From the NCBI GenBank assembly GCA_022605405.1, contig JABYQQ010000011.1, positions 558,001 to 622,000 of the forward strand: a stretch of DNA of 64,000 nucleotides, read 5' to 3'. Below the pieces are notes generated by a model that was not told the DNA's origin, did not search any database, and worked only from the letters and a program-made list of their open reading frames with translations. The position numbers and the translations under genes are program-made. This DNA comes from Earliella scabrosa (Eukaryota; Basidiomycota; Agaricomycetes; Polyporales; Polyporaceae). This document shows, piece by piece, positions 1-10,570 of the stretch. The first letter of the stretch is position 1. Each line of letters starts with the position of its first letter.

Positions 1-2131
1 CGTCTTGGCTTGACATAGAAAAACGGAGACTCACCTGCAAGAATCGGCCCGTAACCCTTAACCAGCTGCGTCCCAGCAGTGCCCAACCACCGTTCCCTCA
101 AAGTATTGGGTACAGCAATTATTCCTCTGGTGGCGCCCTCATGCGATAGCGAGATTGTAAGTTATGAGGATGAGGAAGCTTCCCTGCGCAGGCGCTCGCA
201 GAGACTGAATCATGTCGAATGTGTTGAGAGCCTCGCGGAGTCCTCCGAGTCGAGGACTAAGGCTAGAGTGCAAGCAACAGGCAGGGAGCCGCGGGCACGA
301 CTGAGCGGGACACTGGTGGTCGGGGCAAGGAATGTGCTCATCAGCCTCATCTGCGGACAGGGACGCGTGGGAAGGCCCCATGAGCGCGCGCTTAACTCTA
401 TCCTATGGGAACCGCGTCAACTCTCTTGCAACGCAAGTCATAGGCTACGAGGATATTCAACGGAACGGCCCGTGTACTATGTCTAATTTGTGAGCTTCTC
501 AATATCTCTCTAAACATGCCTCTCTAAACATTGTCGAACCTCAAAAGTGCAAACTCGTCGACTCCTTCGTCCATCCGAGTTTGCCTGCCAAAATCGAGGT
601 TGAAGACATTCTCAGAGTCCTCACCCCCGAAGCCCCCACAGAACGGACCACGGCGGCGAAGGCTTTTTGCGTTTACGGCAAGATATTTTTGATGATACCC
701 CATACACAGCCGACAAAATCCCTCCCCACAGAACCGAATCCAGCCCCTTACCTGCCATGAATATCAACGAGTCTAGCCAAGCAACGCCGATGGGCAGTAC
801 TGACCGAGATCTTCTCTGCACTCAGACAACAGCTCATGCATACAGTCACGATGCTTGGGGGCGATGAGCTCTCTATCTCTCGCACCCGGTTCAATCCTCC
901 TAGCTAATCGCGTCGGGCACGAGAGTTTCGCACAGCCCGTCTACCCGGACTCTTTCACTACTAGATGGTCACTATCCACGGAATGATTGAACACCTCCGA
1001 GGCTCCTCCATAATCAGGTCTGTAGGTCTCTGGCTCAACAGCAATCTCGACCGTAAACCACCGTGCTCAACTCTACTTCATTCAGAACCCGTCAAGATCT
1101 TGTTCTCGTCTCCCTTCACACCTGCGTACTTGTCCCTCCTGTTCCAATGCGCCAACCTCAAGACTAGGCCAGGAACGTCTCACTTTGTGCACACGCAAGC
1201 TGATTGTGGCGAAGTACGCAAATTCTCAAGTCGTACAAAGTTCCGCAGCCAGCCGGAGACAGAACGACGGACTAGATGACATTGAGACCGCGTCCCAGTA
1301 CCACCGAGAACGTGACCAGAGAACGAAGCCCTGTTCCGCCGAGATGCCCTCGTCTTAGAGCGGTGACTAGTCCTCAAGCTGTGCCTGAATCACGCTTGGC
1401 TACAACCTCTCCGGTATGTATGTGTACCTACTCAGCGTCCTCCGCGCTCACATCACGACCCTAGAAGGACGATAGTGTTGCACAATTAGCTCGTGAACTC
1501 GACGGGCAAACCGGACTCCTGTTCCCACCACTGTCGGATTCCGGTGTGGCAGTCTTCAAACAGCAGTAGCTCCGTCGGCTTCAGGAATGCGGTAGTATGT
1601 GACCTGTCGTTCCATGAAGGGAGCCCCGCTGGTTCCGCGTTTGATCCTCCGACGGGCCGGTGACGCTTGCTGACATTACAGCGCCAGGTAGTATATATCC
1701 ATTGACACCTTCCACTCCTTTCAATGCTCACACCATCATTCTAGTTGCGCAAAGTCTCAATAACACCGGTGCCTACCTCGATGTTGCCGCAGATAACATC
1801 TGAAATTTTTAAATTCCACGAACTTGTCCGTATCTTTGCGGTTCCGATCCACAGGGTCCCATTTGGTGATCGCCCAGGGATTGACAGCGGAGCTTGCATT
1901 ACCATCACCGAACAGGCTGGATACGAGCCTTGGTGGCCTCATCTGGAGAGGTGGACAGCGAGGTGCTCAGGCCTGAGATCCGAGTGGTGTTGAAGCGCAT
2001 GCGCGCGAGGCGTGCTAGGACAATGACGAACTCGCAAACATACTTCATTGAAAAAGATATAGCACGTAGTCCAACAGTGTCCCAACCAGCATTCTACTAG
2101 TGTCCGATTGTGCTATTGCAGTCAGAGCAGA
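1..2131. other. Left edge, no firm gene
   Basis: This stretch has many short overlapping frames but no recognisable domain. The only coding-like piece is the short open frame at 494-760, listed separately. No repeat array or RNA gene is visible. Confidence 0.4.
494..760 (+). CDS. Possible exon or gene relic, unrecognised
   Basis: An 88-codon open frame follows an in-frame TGA at 491-493 and ends at a TGA at 758-760. It has no clear ATG, so it would have to be an internal or last exon, or a relic. The translation looks protein-like: a mixed hydrophobic and acidic stretch (VEDILRVLTPEAP), then a basic and hydrophobic stretch (AKAFCVYGKIFLMIPHT), then a Pro-rich tail. I do not recognise the family. 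A chance open frame is a real alternative. Confidence 0.22.
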   Translation, partial: ASQYLSKHASLNIVEPQKCKLVDSFVHPSLPAKIEVEDILRVLTPEAPTERTTAAKAFCVYGKIFLMIPHTQPTKSLPTEPNPAPYLP

Positions 2132-3877
2132 TCACGATTCGAGCGCAACACGCCAAATGAGGGGGACGTAGTCTAGAGCGCCCGAATCCACGTCGCTACA
2201 TACTACCTTGCCTACGACCCGCTGTATCTGCTCGATAAGGCGCTGATAAGGCTGACTACTACGCGGCCTGTCTACGAACTCCAAGTGCAGATCTTGCAGC
2301 TGTGAGTTGAACATACACTTGCGGCTCCACAGACACCCTTGTAAGGATTCCAGAAAGTTGGGGCAGTACGAGATGTGCTCGATGTGTAGGTGGTGCAGCT
2401 TTGGAAGGAGGCATTGGAGGGTCGCGGAGCCTTCAACCTCAAACAGAGGTTTGCCTGGCGGCATGTCGCTCGGTTCAGAACGCAGCTGACTGGCCCAGAG
2501 CGCGTGGACGAGCGGTGTAGGACAGTAGGCTTCCGAGTCGTGGATGTAGAACTCGAGAAGCTCTATATGAGGAAATGTAGCGAATAGGTCGATCAGGGTG
2601 TCTGTCGTGGCTCTGTGCTTAGGACCGCATGACGTTTGGGCGATGTCTTCCACGGAGAGTCTCATCTCTTCGATGGGGGAGGAACCGAAGAACTGGGTGA
2701 AGTCGCGCAAGGCGTCGTCGAAGCTGTATGCCCAACATTGATTGGTATCGCTCTCCATTGCGAGCAACACCGTGATGCTCCCGCCGTCCCGAGTATCCGC
2801 CCAGCAGAATAGCTTGGCGTAGTCGTAGTCCACCTCGGACGCCCGCTCCGCGCTGACCACGGCGGCTCTGCTGTTTTGATATAGAGGAATGCAGCGAGGA
2901 TCTTTCGGGAGGATGTCCACCAGCCCGATGATCTCGTCCTCCCCTTCTGGCCCCACAAAACCCGTCATCGAGACGAAGAGCCGAATATGTTTGTTAAGGT
3001 GGAGGTGCGACAGCAATGCCCGAAGAACCTCTGGTTTGTTGTGCGTCAGAGATAGAGTGGCCAAGTCGGAGAATTCGACAATGCGAGTGGAGTAGAAAGG
3101 GCCTTCGGTGGTGAAGTATTCATTGTCAAAAAATGGGAAGGAGTTCCCAAGTTCGAGATGACGCAGAGAGCCGCGGGCGCATTGCTGAAGGACCCTGAGG
3201 AAGTCGTCGAAGGTGAAAGAGGGTTGGAACATGGGGGCATCCATGAGGTGAAGGTGCGTCAAATGATGTAGGATAGGAGCCTCCCAGTCAATCTGCACTG
3301 ACGCACAGCGGATTGATGATAGATTGGGAAAGCGGCCGCGATCGAAGTCAAACCATCTCTGGATTCCTCCTATGCCCGAGTGCTCCCATCGATTGCACAT
3401 GATCTCCTCCATCGCCGGCATGTCCACGCGTGAGAGCTGTCTGAGACAGTTGTACGTGCTCAAATCAGGGCGGAGAAAGAATAGCTTGCGGATGTGGCGT
3501 GCATGGGCCACAAGCAGGTATAAGGCAGTTGGGACCGTCCTAGCTGTATGGAAGACAATGTCCACGACCCGGTGACGGGAGCGGCGTAGAGCAAGTTCGA
3601 GCCAGCGGCTGTCGTTGTAGACTGCGATGTTCGTCCACAGGGAGGAGTTATCGTGCGCGACCTCACGCCAGTACCGACATACGAGGGTGACAGAGAGCCA
3701 CTCCGAGACCTCGGCAGGATAGCACCAGTCGGAATACTGAGTAGAGTACCAGGTAACTGGTGCAGCAGCAAAGGAGAAGATCTCCCCTAGAATCTCCGGG
3801 GGGAACCTCTCGATGGGCAAGGCCGGAAAAGCGGCCAGGGGGAGTAGGGGGAAGGTTACTTGCGTAAGTTGTGGCAT
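2132..3877 (-). CDS. F-box-like domain protein
   Basis: A single open frame of 581 residues from the ATG at 3877. The frame is open further upstream to about 3990 but lacks a better ATG. Residues 15-75 form a basidiomycete F-box-like domain: the core LPIERFPPEILGEIFSF, an Ala/Trp-rich spacer, then LVCRYWREVAHDNSSLW. The rest is a long Leu-rich region with repeated short L-x-L-x-x-L strands and His-rich turns, as in the degenerate leucine-rich repeats of fungal F-box proteins. F-box proteins act as substrate adaptors of SCF ubiquitin ligases by binding Skp1. Here the role comes from domain similarity only and the target is unknown. It is the downstream neighbour of two small paralogous genes on the same strand. 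No intron is needed, although an upstream short exon is possible. Confidence 0.85.
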   Translation of the reverse strand: MPQLTQVTFPLLPLAAFPALPIERFPPEILGEIFSFAAAPVTWYSTQYSDWCYPAEVSEWLSVTLVCRYWREVAHDNSSLWTNIAVYNDSRWLELALRRSRHRVVDIVFHTARTVPTALYLLVAHARHIRKLFFLRPDLSTYNCLRQLSRVDMPAMEEIMCNRWEHSGIGGIQRWFDFDRGRFPNLSSIRCASVQIDWEAPILHHLTHLHLMDAPMFQPSFTFDDFLRVLQQCARGSLRHLELGNSFPFFDNEYFTTEGPFYSTRIVEFSDLATLSLTHNKPEVLRALLSHLHLNKHIRLFVSMTGFVGPEGEDEIIGLVDILPKDPRCIPLYQNSRAAVVSAERASEVDYDYAKLFCWADTRDGGSITVLLAMESDTNQCWAYSFDDALRDFTQFFGSSPIEEMRLSVEDIAQTSCGPKHRATTDTLIDLFATFPHIELLEFYIHDSEAYCPTPLVHALWASQLRSEPSDMPPGKPLFEVEGSATLQCLLPKLHHLHIEHISYCPNFLESLQGCLWSRKCMFNSQLQDLHLEFVDRPRSSQPYQRLIEQIQRVVGKVVCSDVDSGALDYVPLIWRVALES

Positions 3878-3949
3878 GGGAAGTGCGACGTGGCAGATGG
3901 CAGATGTTATGGCCTCCCCCAGATCCTCGGTATCCTTGGTTTGAAGCAC

Positions 3950-4921
3950 GGGGTGCAGAGACAGCGGCTTCTGGGTATGAATCAGTGATCGCCGTTGTCT
4001 GTAGATGCATGATGCCCACCTTTTGACAGTTATGGGACATCAGTCGGGCAGACGAGGAAGGAAACGTCAGACTGTAGTCACTGGACAACGCTAGACGAGC
4101 ACAAGTGAGAGCCACGCGAGAGGTTTGTTAGTTGAACGCGTTCATGGGCGGCATATAGGGAGCAGGTTCTCACCCGTGGATCAGTTGGGTGTGCTTACCT
4201 AGCCGAGTCTCGCCGCACGGTTTATATGCTGGCCAACGAAACGCGTCCGTAACCGAGAGGGATCACTCCCAGGCACTAGTATGGGAAGTTCGCGTCTGTT
4301 GGCTTAAAGCTGATGGTGTACGGATTGTGGGCCAGATCACTCGTGTTCAGGACGGTATGAGCTGGGAGGGACGTCAGAGTACACTTCATCCAGGTAGCTA
4401 TAAGCCGATTCTTCGTTTGGGGTTCACTGTGGCAGCGAGTGTCGCCGCTATGAGGTGGGAACTTCACAGAAGGCGGGCAGGTGTTGATAATCTGTCGTAC
4501 GTCAACTGTTGACGTTATTGCCGCAGCACGTCAGCCCACGACTCGTTCATCCTTTGACTCGCCGTTACACGTGGGTTCTACTGGCCCTGGGGTCCTGCCA
4601 GCACGTTGCTCCAGCGTGAGGAAAAGTTGACGAATGACGAGCTGCAGTACGGCGAGTCCGTAACGGCATCGGCATCAATACCGGGAGATAGAGGTTGTGC
4701 ACAAGTACAGGTAACTCGAGTGTCGAACGGAACCCCTAGACGCCGGCTGGGGAAAGCAAACCACAGGGCGGCTAGTAATGACTAGTCTAACAGAGATACG
4801 TCCTAAGCATACTCATTGAATCATCTCGTACTTTGCTACCGGCCCATGCTACTGACAGCAGAACTCAAGAGGGATCTGAACGGTATTGTAGCCTATCCGA
4901 CACACCGCAGTCCGGTGAGTA
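3950..4921. other. Intergenic, no gene seen
   Basis: About 970 bp between the F-box gene and the first small paralogue. Open frames are short on both strands and have no coding character. It probably holds the F-box promoter, on the 4.0 kb side, and the 3' end of the paralogue. Confidence 0.4.
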
Positions 4922-5789
4922 CTATCCAGCGCTGGAACTACCCTCCTCCATGATGGCGTCGAGTCCAATCCATTCAGAGCTTCTTGAGCGGTCTTGGCGA
5001 GTACGACGGAATGATGAAGCTCTAGACATATCGAAAGAGTTCAAGTAATTCTGAAATAACGTGATGCAAACAGCAAACGCACCTGATCCAGTCCACAGAA
5101 CCCTGGGCTTTTGGGGACCTCCTACGTTCCCCTTCGTGATCCTCTGCATCTAAGCTCACACTGCTACGGTACAGTCGCATTGCGTCAGATTTGGGCATTA
5201 CGATGAGCCTGCCTGTTACTACTCACCTGGTCTGCATACTGGACGCATCTGATCCTGGTGTCCACGATACGAAATCAGAAACTCCCGGTCTCCAAGAGGA
5301 ACCACGGTATTCATCGCCGCGGCAGAGTCCAACCGCCCAAGGGAAACCACCGTATTCATCACCCCGGCTCAGTCCAACGGCTGTCGACAGGAGGGTGCAC
5401 TTGACTAGGGTATAGCCCATCCATACCGACTGTGGGAGCTCGATGAAGCCGGGGAAGATGGTCGTGACGAGCAGATACTCGTACGCGTTTCCGAAGGACT
5501 CGTCGCAGACAAGGAAAATCAGGGCATCGGTCCGCATACCCTCAATGCCCATGATGAGTCCCTGGATACCGGTTGAGATTGTAATCCACGGATGGACAAA
5601 TACACCATGACGGTTGGAGGAGGAGAGGTAGTTGAGGTTGAGCGACACTCTCATCCCGAGCCGTAACGGGCGGGAGGGCCGCTCGATGACCTCGTAGACG
5701 CCGCCGCAGACGGAGTTAGCTGGACGGCGAACTGCAACACGAAGCTTGAGTGTAGGGAGGTCGGAAGATATACGAGAAGTTGACTGCAT
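4922..5789 (-). CDS. Small three-exon protein, paralogue A (unknown function)
   Basis: Model: exons 5227-5789, 5083-5163 and 4922-5021 on the minus strand; both introns are phase 2 and the total is 247 residues. The donors read CAG/GTGAGT and CAG/GTGCGT; the acceptors end in GTAG and CTAG. Exon 1 encodes a compact beta-rich domain starting near residue 16 (LRVAVRRPANSV, then E-x-PSRPLRLGMRVSLNL) and ending about residue 125. After it comes an in-frame tandem duplication of about 12 residues (GLSRGDEYGG, then GLCRGDEYRG). The C-terminus is polar, rich in Ser, Arg and Asp. The neighbouring gene at 6167-6961 is a diverged copy with the same exon structure and phases. I do not recognise the family. 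The domain layout (about 120 residues plus an acidic or Ser-rich tail) suggests a small interaction domain, but that is a guess. Confidence 0.6.
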
Positions 5790-6166
5790 TGGCTGCCCTC
5801 AAGATGACTGACTCGAAGGGTGGAAAGTCTGGGGGGAGCAGCTAGGAGTGAGGTTGGTTACGCTTATGAGAAGAGAAAAGCCGCTGTTGTATCAGGACCC
5901 GGTCCGCGGCGATATCATCTGTGCATCCGTGCACACGAGGAGTGCGGCTAAGACTGCCGCTGTTCTTTGTCCAGAAGCGAAGCTTCCTTCGACGAGCCTG
6001 AAACGCGAGGTGCGGCTCGCCCATCATGTGTGCATTCTCCGCATACCCTTGTCCAACCTTGGTGCCCGAAGCCATGAAAACATGCTTGATGGGGCGACCT
6101 GACACACAGTAGAGCATATCCCGTTGATACACAACGTAGAGAGAGAGGAGGATACAAGATAGGCTT

Positions 6167-6961
6167 CTAGATCTCCTCAGAGCTACTCGCACTAGTACCG
6201 CCGTCAACATCCCTATCAATTATGTCGTACCCATCGTCTTTCTCTTCTTCGTCTTCTGTGAGAGACATCACTGAATTGGATTCATAGCCACTATCTGACG
6301 CTTCGGCGTCATGCCTGTTGCAACATCGTAGGGGTCAGGGATGCCAGTTCTGGACGGGGCACGATACAAGTACTCACCTGATCTCGCCATGGAAGGGCCT
6401 TCGCCATGGAGGAATGGTAGCACGAACACAGTCTTGGCATTGTTGAGGAGGAGATATCCCGCTGAGGAACGTAAGTTGAGGTCGGCTTCGTAGAAGTTCT
6501 ACAGACATCGCTCACCTGAATCCCACCCTGGATAAATACTCCGTGAATTCCTCGGATGTTGTCTCGTTGTTGGTGTCACCGCCGGCCTCAGTCATGGAGA
6601 GGGCGAGGAGGTAAGGTTCGATGAGGAGGTACCCGGCAAAGAGGCGAGGAGGTAAGGTGATATACTTCTCCTCCAGGGGAACAATCAAGTAGACGTAGAT
6701 CCCGGACGGGGCGTCCTTGCGCACGATGACTTCGACGGCATCGAGGTATAGAGAGACAACAGAAATAACTGTGCCCTCGGCGCCGGTAGGGGCGATCAGC
6801 CAGAGCTGGCCCTGTCGATAGAACCGGATTTCGAGGTGGACCTTGCTCCCCAGAGTGAGCTTCGTCGACGGGGGCTCGATGGCTTTGAAAAGTGGCGGTC
6901 GAACCCCTGGATGCGCGGGGCGTATGATGCTAACTGCGACCGGGATATGAATGTCGGCCAT
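6167..6961 (-). CDS. Small three-exon protein, paralogue B (unknown function)
   Basis: Model: exons 6516-6961, 6378-6461 and 6167-6314 on the minus strand, phases 2 and 2, 225 residues. The start is the ATG at 6961; the frame is open further upstream but only from a GTG. Residues 1-130 mirror paralogue A: V-x-IIRPAHPGV, then E-PSTKLTLGSKVHLEI, then a string of beta-strand-like segments ending in YLIVPLEEKYITLPPRL. Exon 2 has a CQDC pair. Exon 3 encodes a very acidic, Ser-rich tail (SDSGYESNS, then SLTEDEEEKDD, ending SASSSEEI). The shared phases and the shared ATC-AG exon-2 ends in both genes support tandem duplication. Function is unknown. The acidic tail suggests a regulatory or nuclear protein, with low certainty. 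Confidence 0.65.
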
Positions 6962-7078
6962 GGTGAGATAGGAGAACGAGTGTGAGTAGGCGGCGACGAA
7001 CGTGGTCAGAGGTGTAATGAACGGAAACACGGGTTCAGCACCTGGACCGTCACCAATGATACTTAAGTAGCGGAACAC

Positions 7079-8450
7079 CCACTAACATAATTATTTTTCC
7101 CATGCCCAGTAGAGACCGTGCGAGCGCAGACAGAGAAGCCTGTTATCGGAGGGCGACTAACAAGTCAAACAGTTATGTTGCGCGATGAGCTCCTGGAGGT
7201 TGACCGGCGTGCTGGAGCTCGTGAGTTAGCCTCAGTTGCGGCTTGAGCACCCGCAAATTACTGGCAAAGCAAACGAATGTCCTTGTACCTAACCACTGGG
7301 CAGCGCTCCTCGAACGCTGATCTTTACGTCTACCGTCACTAGGACAAAGGACGTCGTGGTCGGAGCATGCGCTCGGTCGGCGAGCGGAGCTAAAGTGGCT
7401 ATATTCAGCATTGTTTGGTCAACTAGCGTTGCGAAGAACGGCGGTAATGAGTTGCTTCCTTGCGCAGCACTGTGAGATGAGAAGAAGTCTAGAGAAGTCT
7501 CAACCGACGGCTCTCAGGCTGAGACTCAGGTCAATATCCAATCATGCCTACGCGGCATTGAACCACGAGGTACCCAAAGCCACCGAGATCTGGAACTTTT
7601 ATTATTAGCTCCGAGGCACTTGATGAGCGCTCTACTTCTCTCTGGTTGCTCACAAACAAAGCAAGCCGGGTAGTATTCCGGTCTGGCCTGCACAAGGACT
7701 TTCGCATTTCTCTTACGTCCATTCAGCTTCCATCTCCTGCACCCCATCTCAGCTATATGTAATGTTTATGTTACGCTCTGTTGGTCTGGTCATGTATGCG
7801 ACCCTTTCTCCGCTCTGTCCTCTCTTCGAGACCTGCCTTATCCTCGGCTACACGTCTGCGCCATCACACGTGATCGCGTCTATTCCCTTGACGCTCATTG
7901 TGCCTGCCTGTCCCACCTCTGTAGCTCCCTCAGTACGATACACCTCGCAGCCCCTCTGTATCTGGCTGCGAGTCTGTTATATAGCACAGCTGCCTTGTCT
8001 GCACGTGCATGGCTTGAGCGCGATCTCATCCCAACCTCTGTCACCTCGCGTACACATACGCGCACCTCTTCCCATCATTTCGCATCTCTCTCACACTCGT
8101 GTCCTCCAACATCCGCCCCGTGGAGTTGCTCTACCCTCGCCGTTTCTCGACCCCGTCAATGACATCAACAGTCACTCCAACCATATCTGATACCCATTCA
8201 TCGTATGACAGAAGAGCAGAGAGATATCAGAAACTCATGTAGACAGTCTGATTGAGGGAAGATACGGCATGATACCACACATGGTCAAACAAGTGTCGAA
8301 TCATGTTTGTCGATATTTGTTGCGCGTATCAGGGCGTCGGAGTGCGAAAGATCCGACGAGTCAAGCAAGAGCATGGATATGGACATGGCAAGCTAGGAAG
8401 CGGCAAGTATGGGGTCTATATGTATCACCAAGTTCGTGTTAAGCATCTGC
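7079..8450. other. Intergenic, pyrimidine-rich stretch
   Basis: No gene is recognised. Positions 7780-8190 of the plus strand are strongly pyrimidine-rich, which opens one 142-codon frame of low complexity. A short ATG frame at 8159-8242 lies after it. This could be the leader of a lost or unrecognised gene. No repeats were noticed. Confidence 0.35.
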
Positions 8451-10570
8451 CTAGTCTCCGTCACCAGAGTGGCCCCTGAGTGCAGGTAGATGAGCCCGAG
8501 AAGGATACGGGGGTGCACTTGGGGTCGCTGGAAACCCTGTGCTCGCATTCCTGGGAGACGGCAGAGGGGTGACTGAACCGCCGGATGAATGGTAGCAAGG
8601 CTTGGTGGTATCGTGACTACTGACAACACTTCCCCTCTTCATTCCGACGAAGGGCAGAGGTGAAGGTGCAGTCGTGGCCAGCTCAGCTGGGGTAGGTTCA
8701 AGCGGAAGCCAATGGCACTGTGCGTCCGCGAGGCTGAGCTGTGGCATCCTACGTGTAACAGAAGTAGACGAACCTCCAAACCCCTCTTGCTGCAATAGAA
8801 GCAGGCTGGCTTCGCCTCATCGCACTGCGATTATAGCATTAACAATAGCTTAGAATGGCAGAGTAGAGCGCGAATATATATATCTACCTTTATCTTCTTC
8901 TGTTTGCACGTCGCGCACCCAGTCTTGGAGCGAAGAGCGAGGAGGTAAGGCGAATACCGATGTTGATCGGCGTTATCTCCTCTGACGACAGGACTTTTGG
9001 CGGAAGCGAGGGGCTTGGACGTAGAACGGGAATGAGAAGCGAAAGTAGGGGTAGATGACGTCGCACGAGGAGCGGAGGGGGATGGGGAAGGGTTAATGGC
9101 TGGAGAAGAGGAGACAGGAGCGTGATATGGCGGTAACAATGACTGTGGATGAAGCGGACGGGTCTCGACTGCGACTTGTGCCACTGCCACTTCGACGACA
9201 CTGGAGGAAGCAGACAGATGATTTGGATCAAAACGGTGTTCAAGCTCCAATCTTGGGGCACCTTCGACGGCACGGGAAGTGGCCGCAGGACGGTCTTGAC
9301 GCGGAGGAGCACGCCTCTGAGGACCAGGAGCATCATACGGCAGCACCGATGGCTGCGGATGAGGCGGACGCGGCTCGACTGGGGCGTGTTCTACCTCCAA
9401 TCTCGGGGCACCTTCGACGGCACGGGAAGAGGAAGCAGGACGGTCTTGACGCGGAGGAGCACGCCTCTGAGGACCAGGAGCATCATACGGCAGCACCGAT
9501 GGCTGCGGATGAGGCGGCTCGACTGGGGCGTGTTCTACCTCCAATCTTGGGGCACCTTCGACGGCACGGGAAGAGGAAGCAGGACGGTCTTGACGCGGAG
9601 GAGCACGCCTCTGAGGACCAGGAGCATCATACGGCAGCACCGATGGCTGCGGATGAGGCGGACGCGGCTCGACTGGGGCGTGTTCTACCTCCAATCTCGG
9701 GGCACCTTCGACGGCACGGGAAGAGGAAGCAGGACGGTCTTGACGCGGAGGAGCGTGCCTCTGAGGACCAGGAGCATCATACGGCAGCACCGATGGCTGC
9801 GGATGAGGCGGACGCGGCTCGACTGGGGCGTGTTCAAGCTCCGGTCTCGGGGCACCTTCGACGGCACGGGAAGAGGCAGCAGGATAGTCTTGATCCGGAG
9901 GAGCATGCCTCTGAGGGCTATGTGCATGATACGGTGACACCGAGGGCTGCGCATAAAGTGGACGGGGCTCGACTGGGGCGTATCCAAGCTCCACTTTCGG
10001 AGGACCCTCAACGACATGAGAAAAGGCAGAAGGAGGGTTCTGATCCAGAGAAGCACGACTCTGGGGGCCAGGAGCAGTAACCGTAGCATCTATAACTTCA
10101 GGAGAGTCGATGGAAGAATCGAACCTCTTGAGAACCGGCTGGTCGGGAAGGGTGGCGGACGAGGCCGTAATTGCGGAGGTAGCGTTACAGGCGGGGCCAG
10201 ACGGCAAGGTAGTAGGTGCTTCGTATACATGGGGGTGCTGCTGCGGCCAAGCGGCTGGAGTTGGTGTCACAGTTGGTGTAGGGTATGCACAAGGGTAGGG
10301 GCTCGTCGAGGTAGAGAGAGGAAGTGTATGATGTGCACCAGAGAGCACTGAGCCGTGAATGCCGGTAGGATGGGGGTTGGCATGAGAAGGGAAGGGGGTG
10401 TTGGGATAAACTCCGGGATAACAGTCTGTCGCGGACGGCGGCGGGGTAGCGTAGGGATTCCAAGGAGGGAAGCTGGGAGCATTATATGGTTGCGAGTATG
10501 GCTGACACCACATTGCGCTAGGTTGAGACTGAGTTACAGACACCGCATGGCGGGGAGGGTGCCCACTCAT
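8451..10570 (-). CDS. Pro-rich repeat protein with C-terminal Zn(II)2Cys6 cluster
   Basis: Model: exons 8888-10570, 8774-8824 and 8451-8717 on the minus strand, both introns phase 0, 666 residues; an in-frame ATG at 10672 is an alternative start. The N-terminal 550 residues are Pro/Ser/Gln/His-rich. They include five to six tandem repeats of about 50 residues, each carrying RAVEGAPR, EHAPVEP, SVLPYDAPGPQR and APPRQDRPAS. The zinc cluster is assembled across both introns: Cys552 and Cys555 end exon 1 (GCATCKQKKIK), Cys562, Cys569 and Cys572 lie in exon 2 (CDEAKPACFYCSKRGLE), and Cys579 opens exon 3. The spacing C-x2-C-x6-C-x6-C-x2-C-x6-C fits the fungal Zn(II)2Cys6 DNA-binding family, so a nuclear transcription factor is likely. 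The C-terminal position is unusual; most family members carry the cluster near the N-terminus. No fungal-specific middle homology domain is visible. Confidence 0.75.
9240..9990 (-). repeat. In-frame coding minisatellite, unit about 150 bp
   Basis: About five near-identical units of 150 bp (50 codons) plus degenerate edge units lie inside exon 1 of the zinc-cluster gene. One unit has lost 6 bp (two codons), so the reading frame is kept. Because the period is a multiple of three and the units lack stops on the other strand, long antisense frames also stay open here; I treat those as by-products. Confidence 0.9.

Noticed and set aside
9127..10080. 317-codon and overlapping 262-codon open frames on the plus strand
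   Set aside because: They lie antisense to the repeat part of the zinc-cluster gene and exist because the 150-bp period is a multiple of three; no domain, and the minus-strand model has splice and zinc-cluster support.
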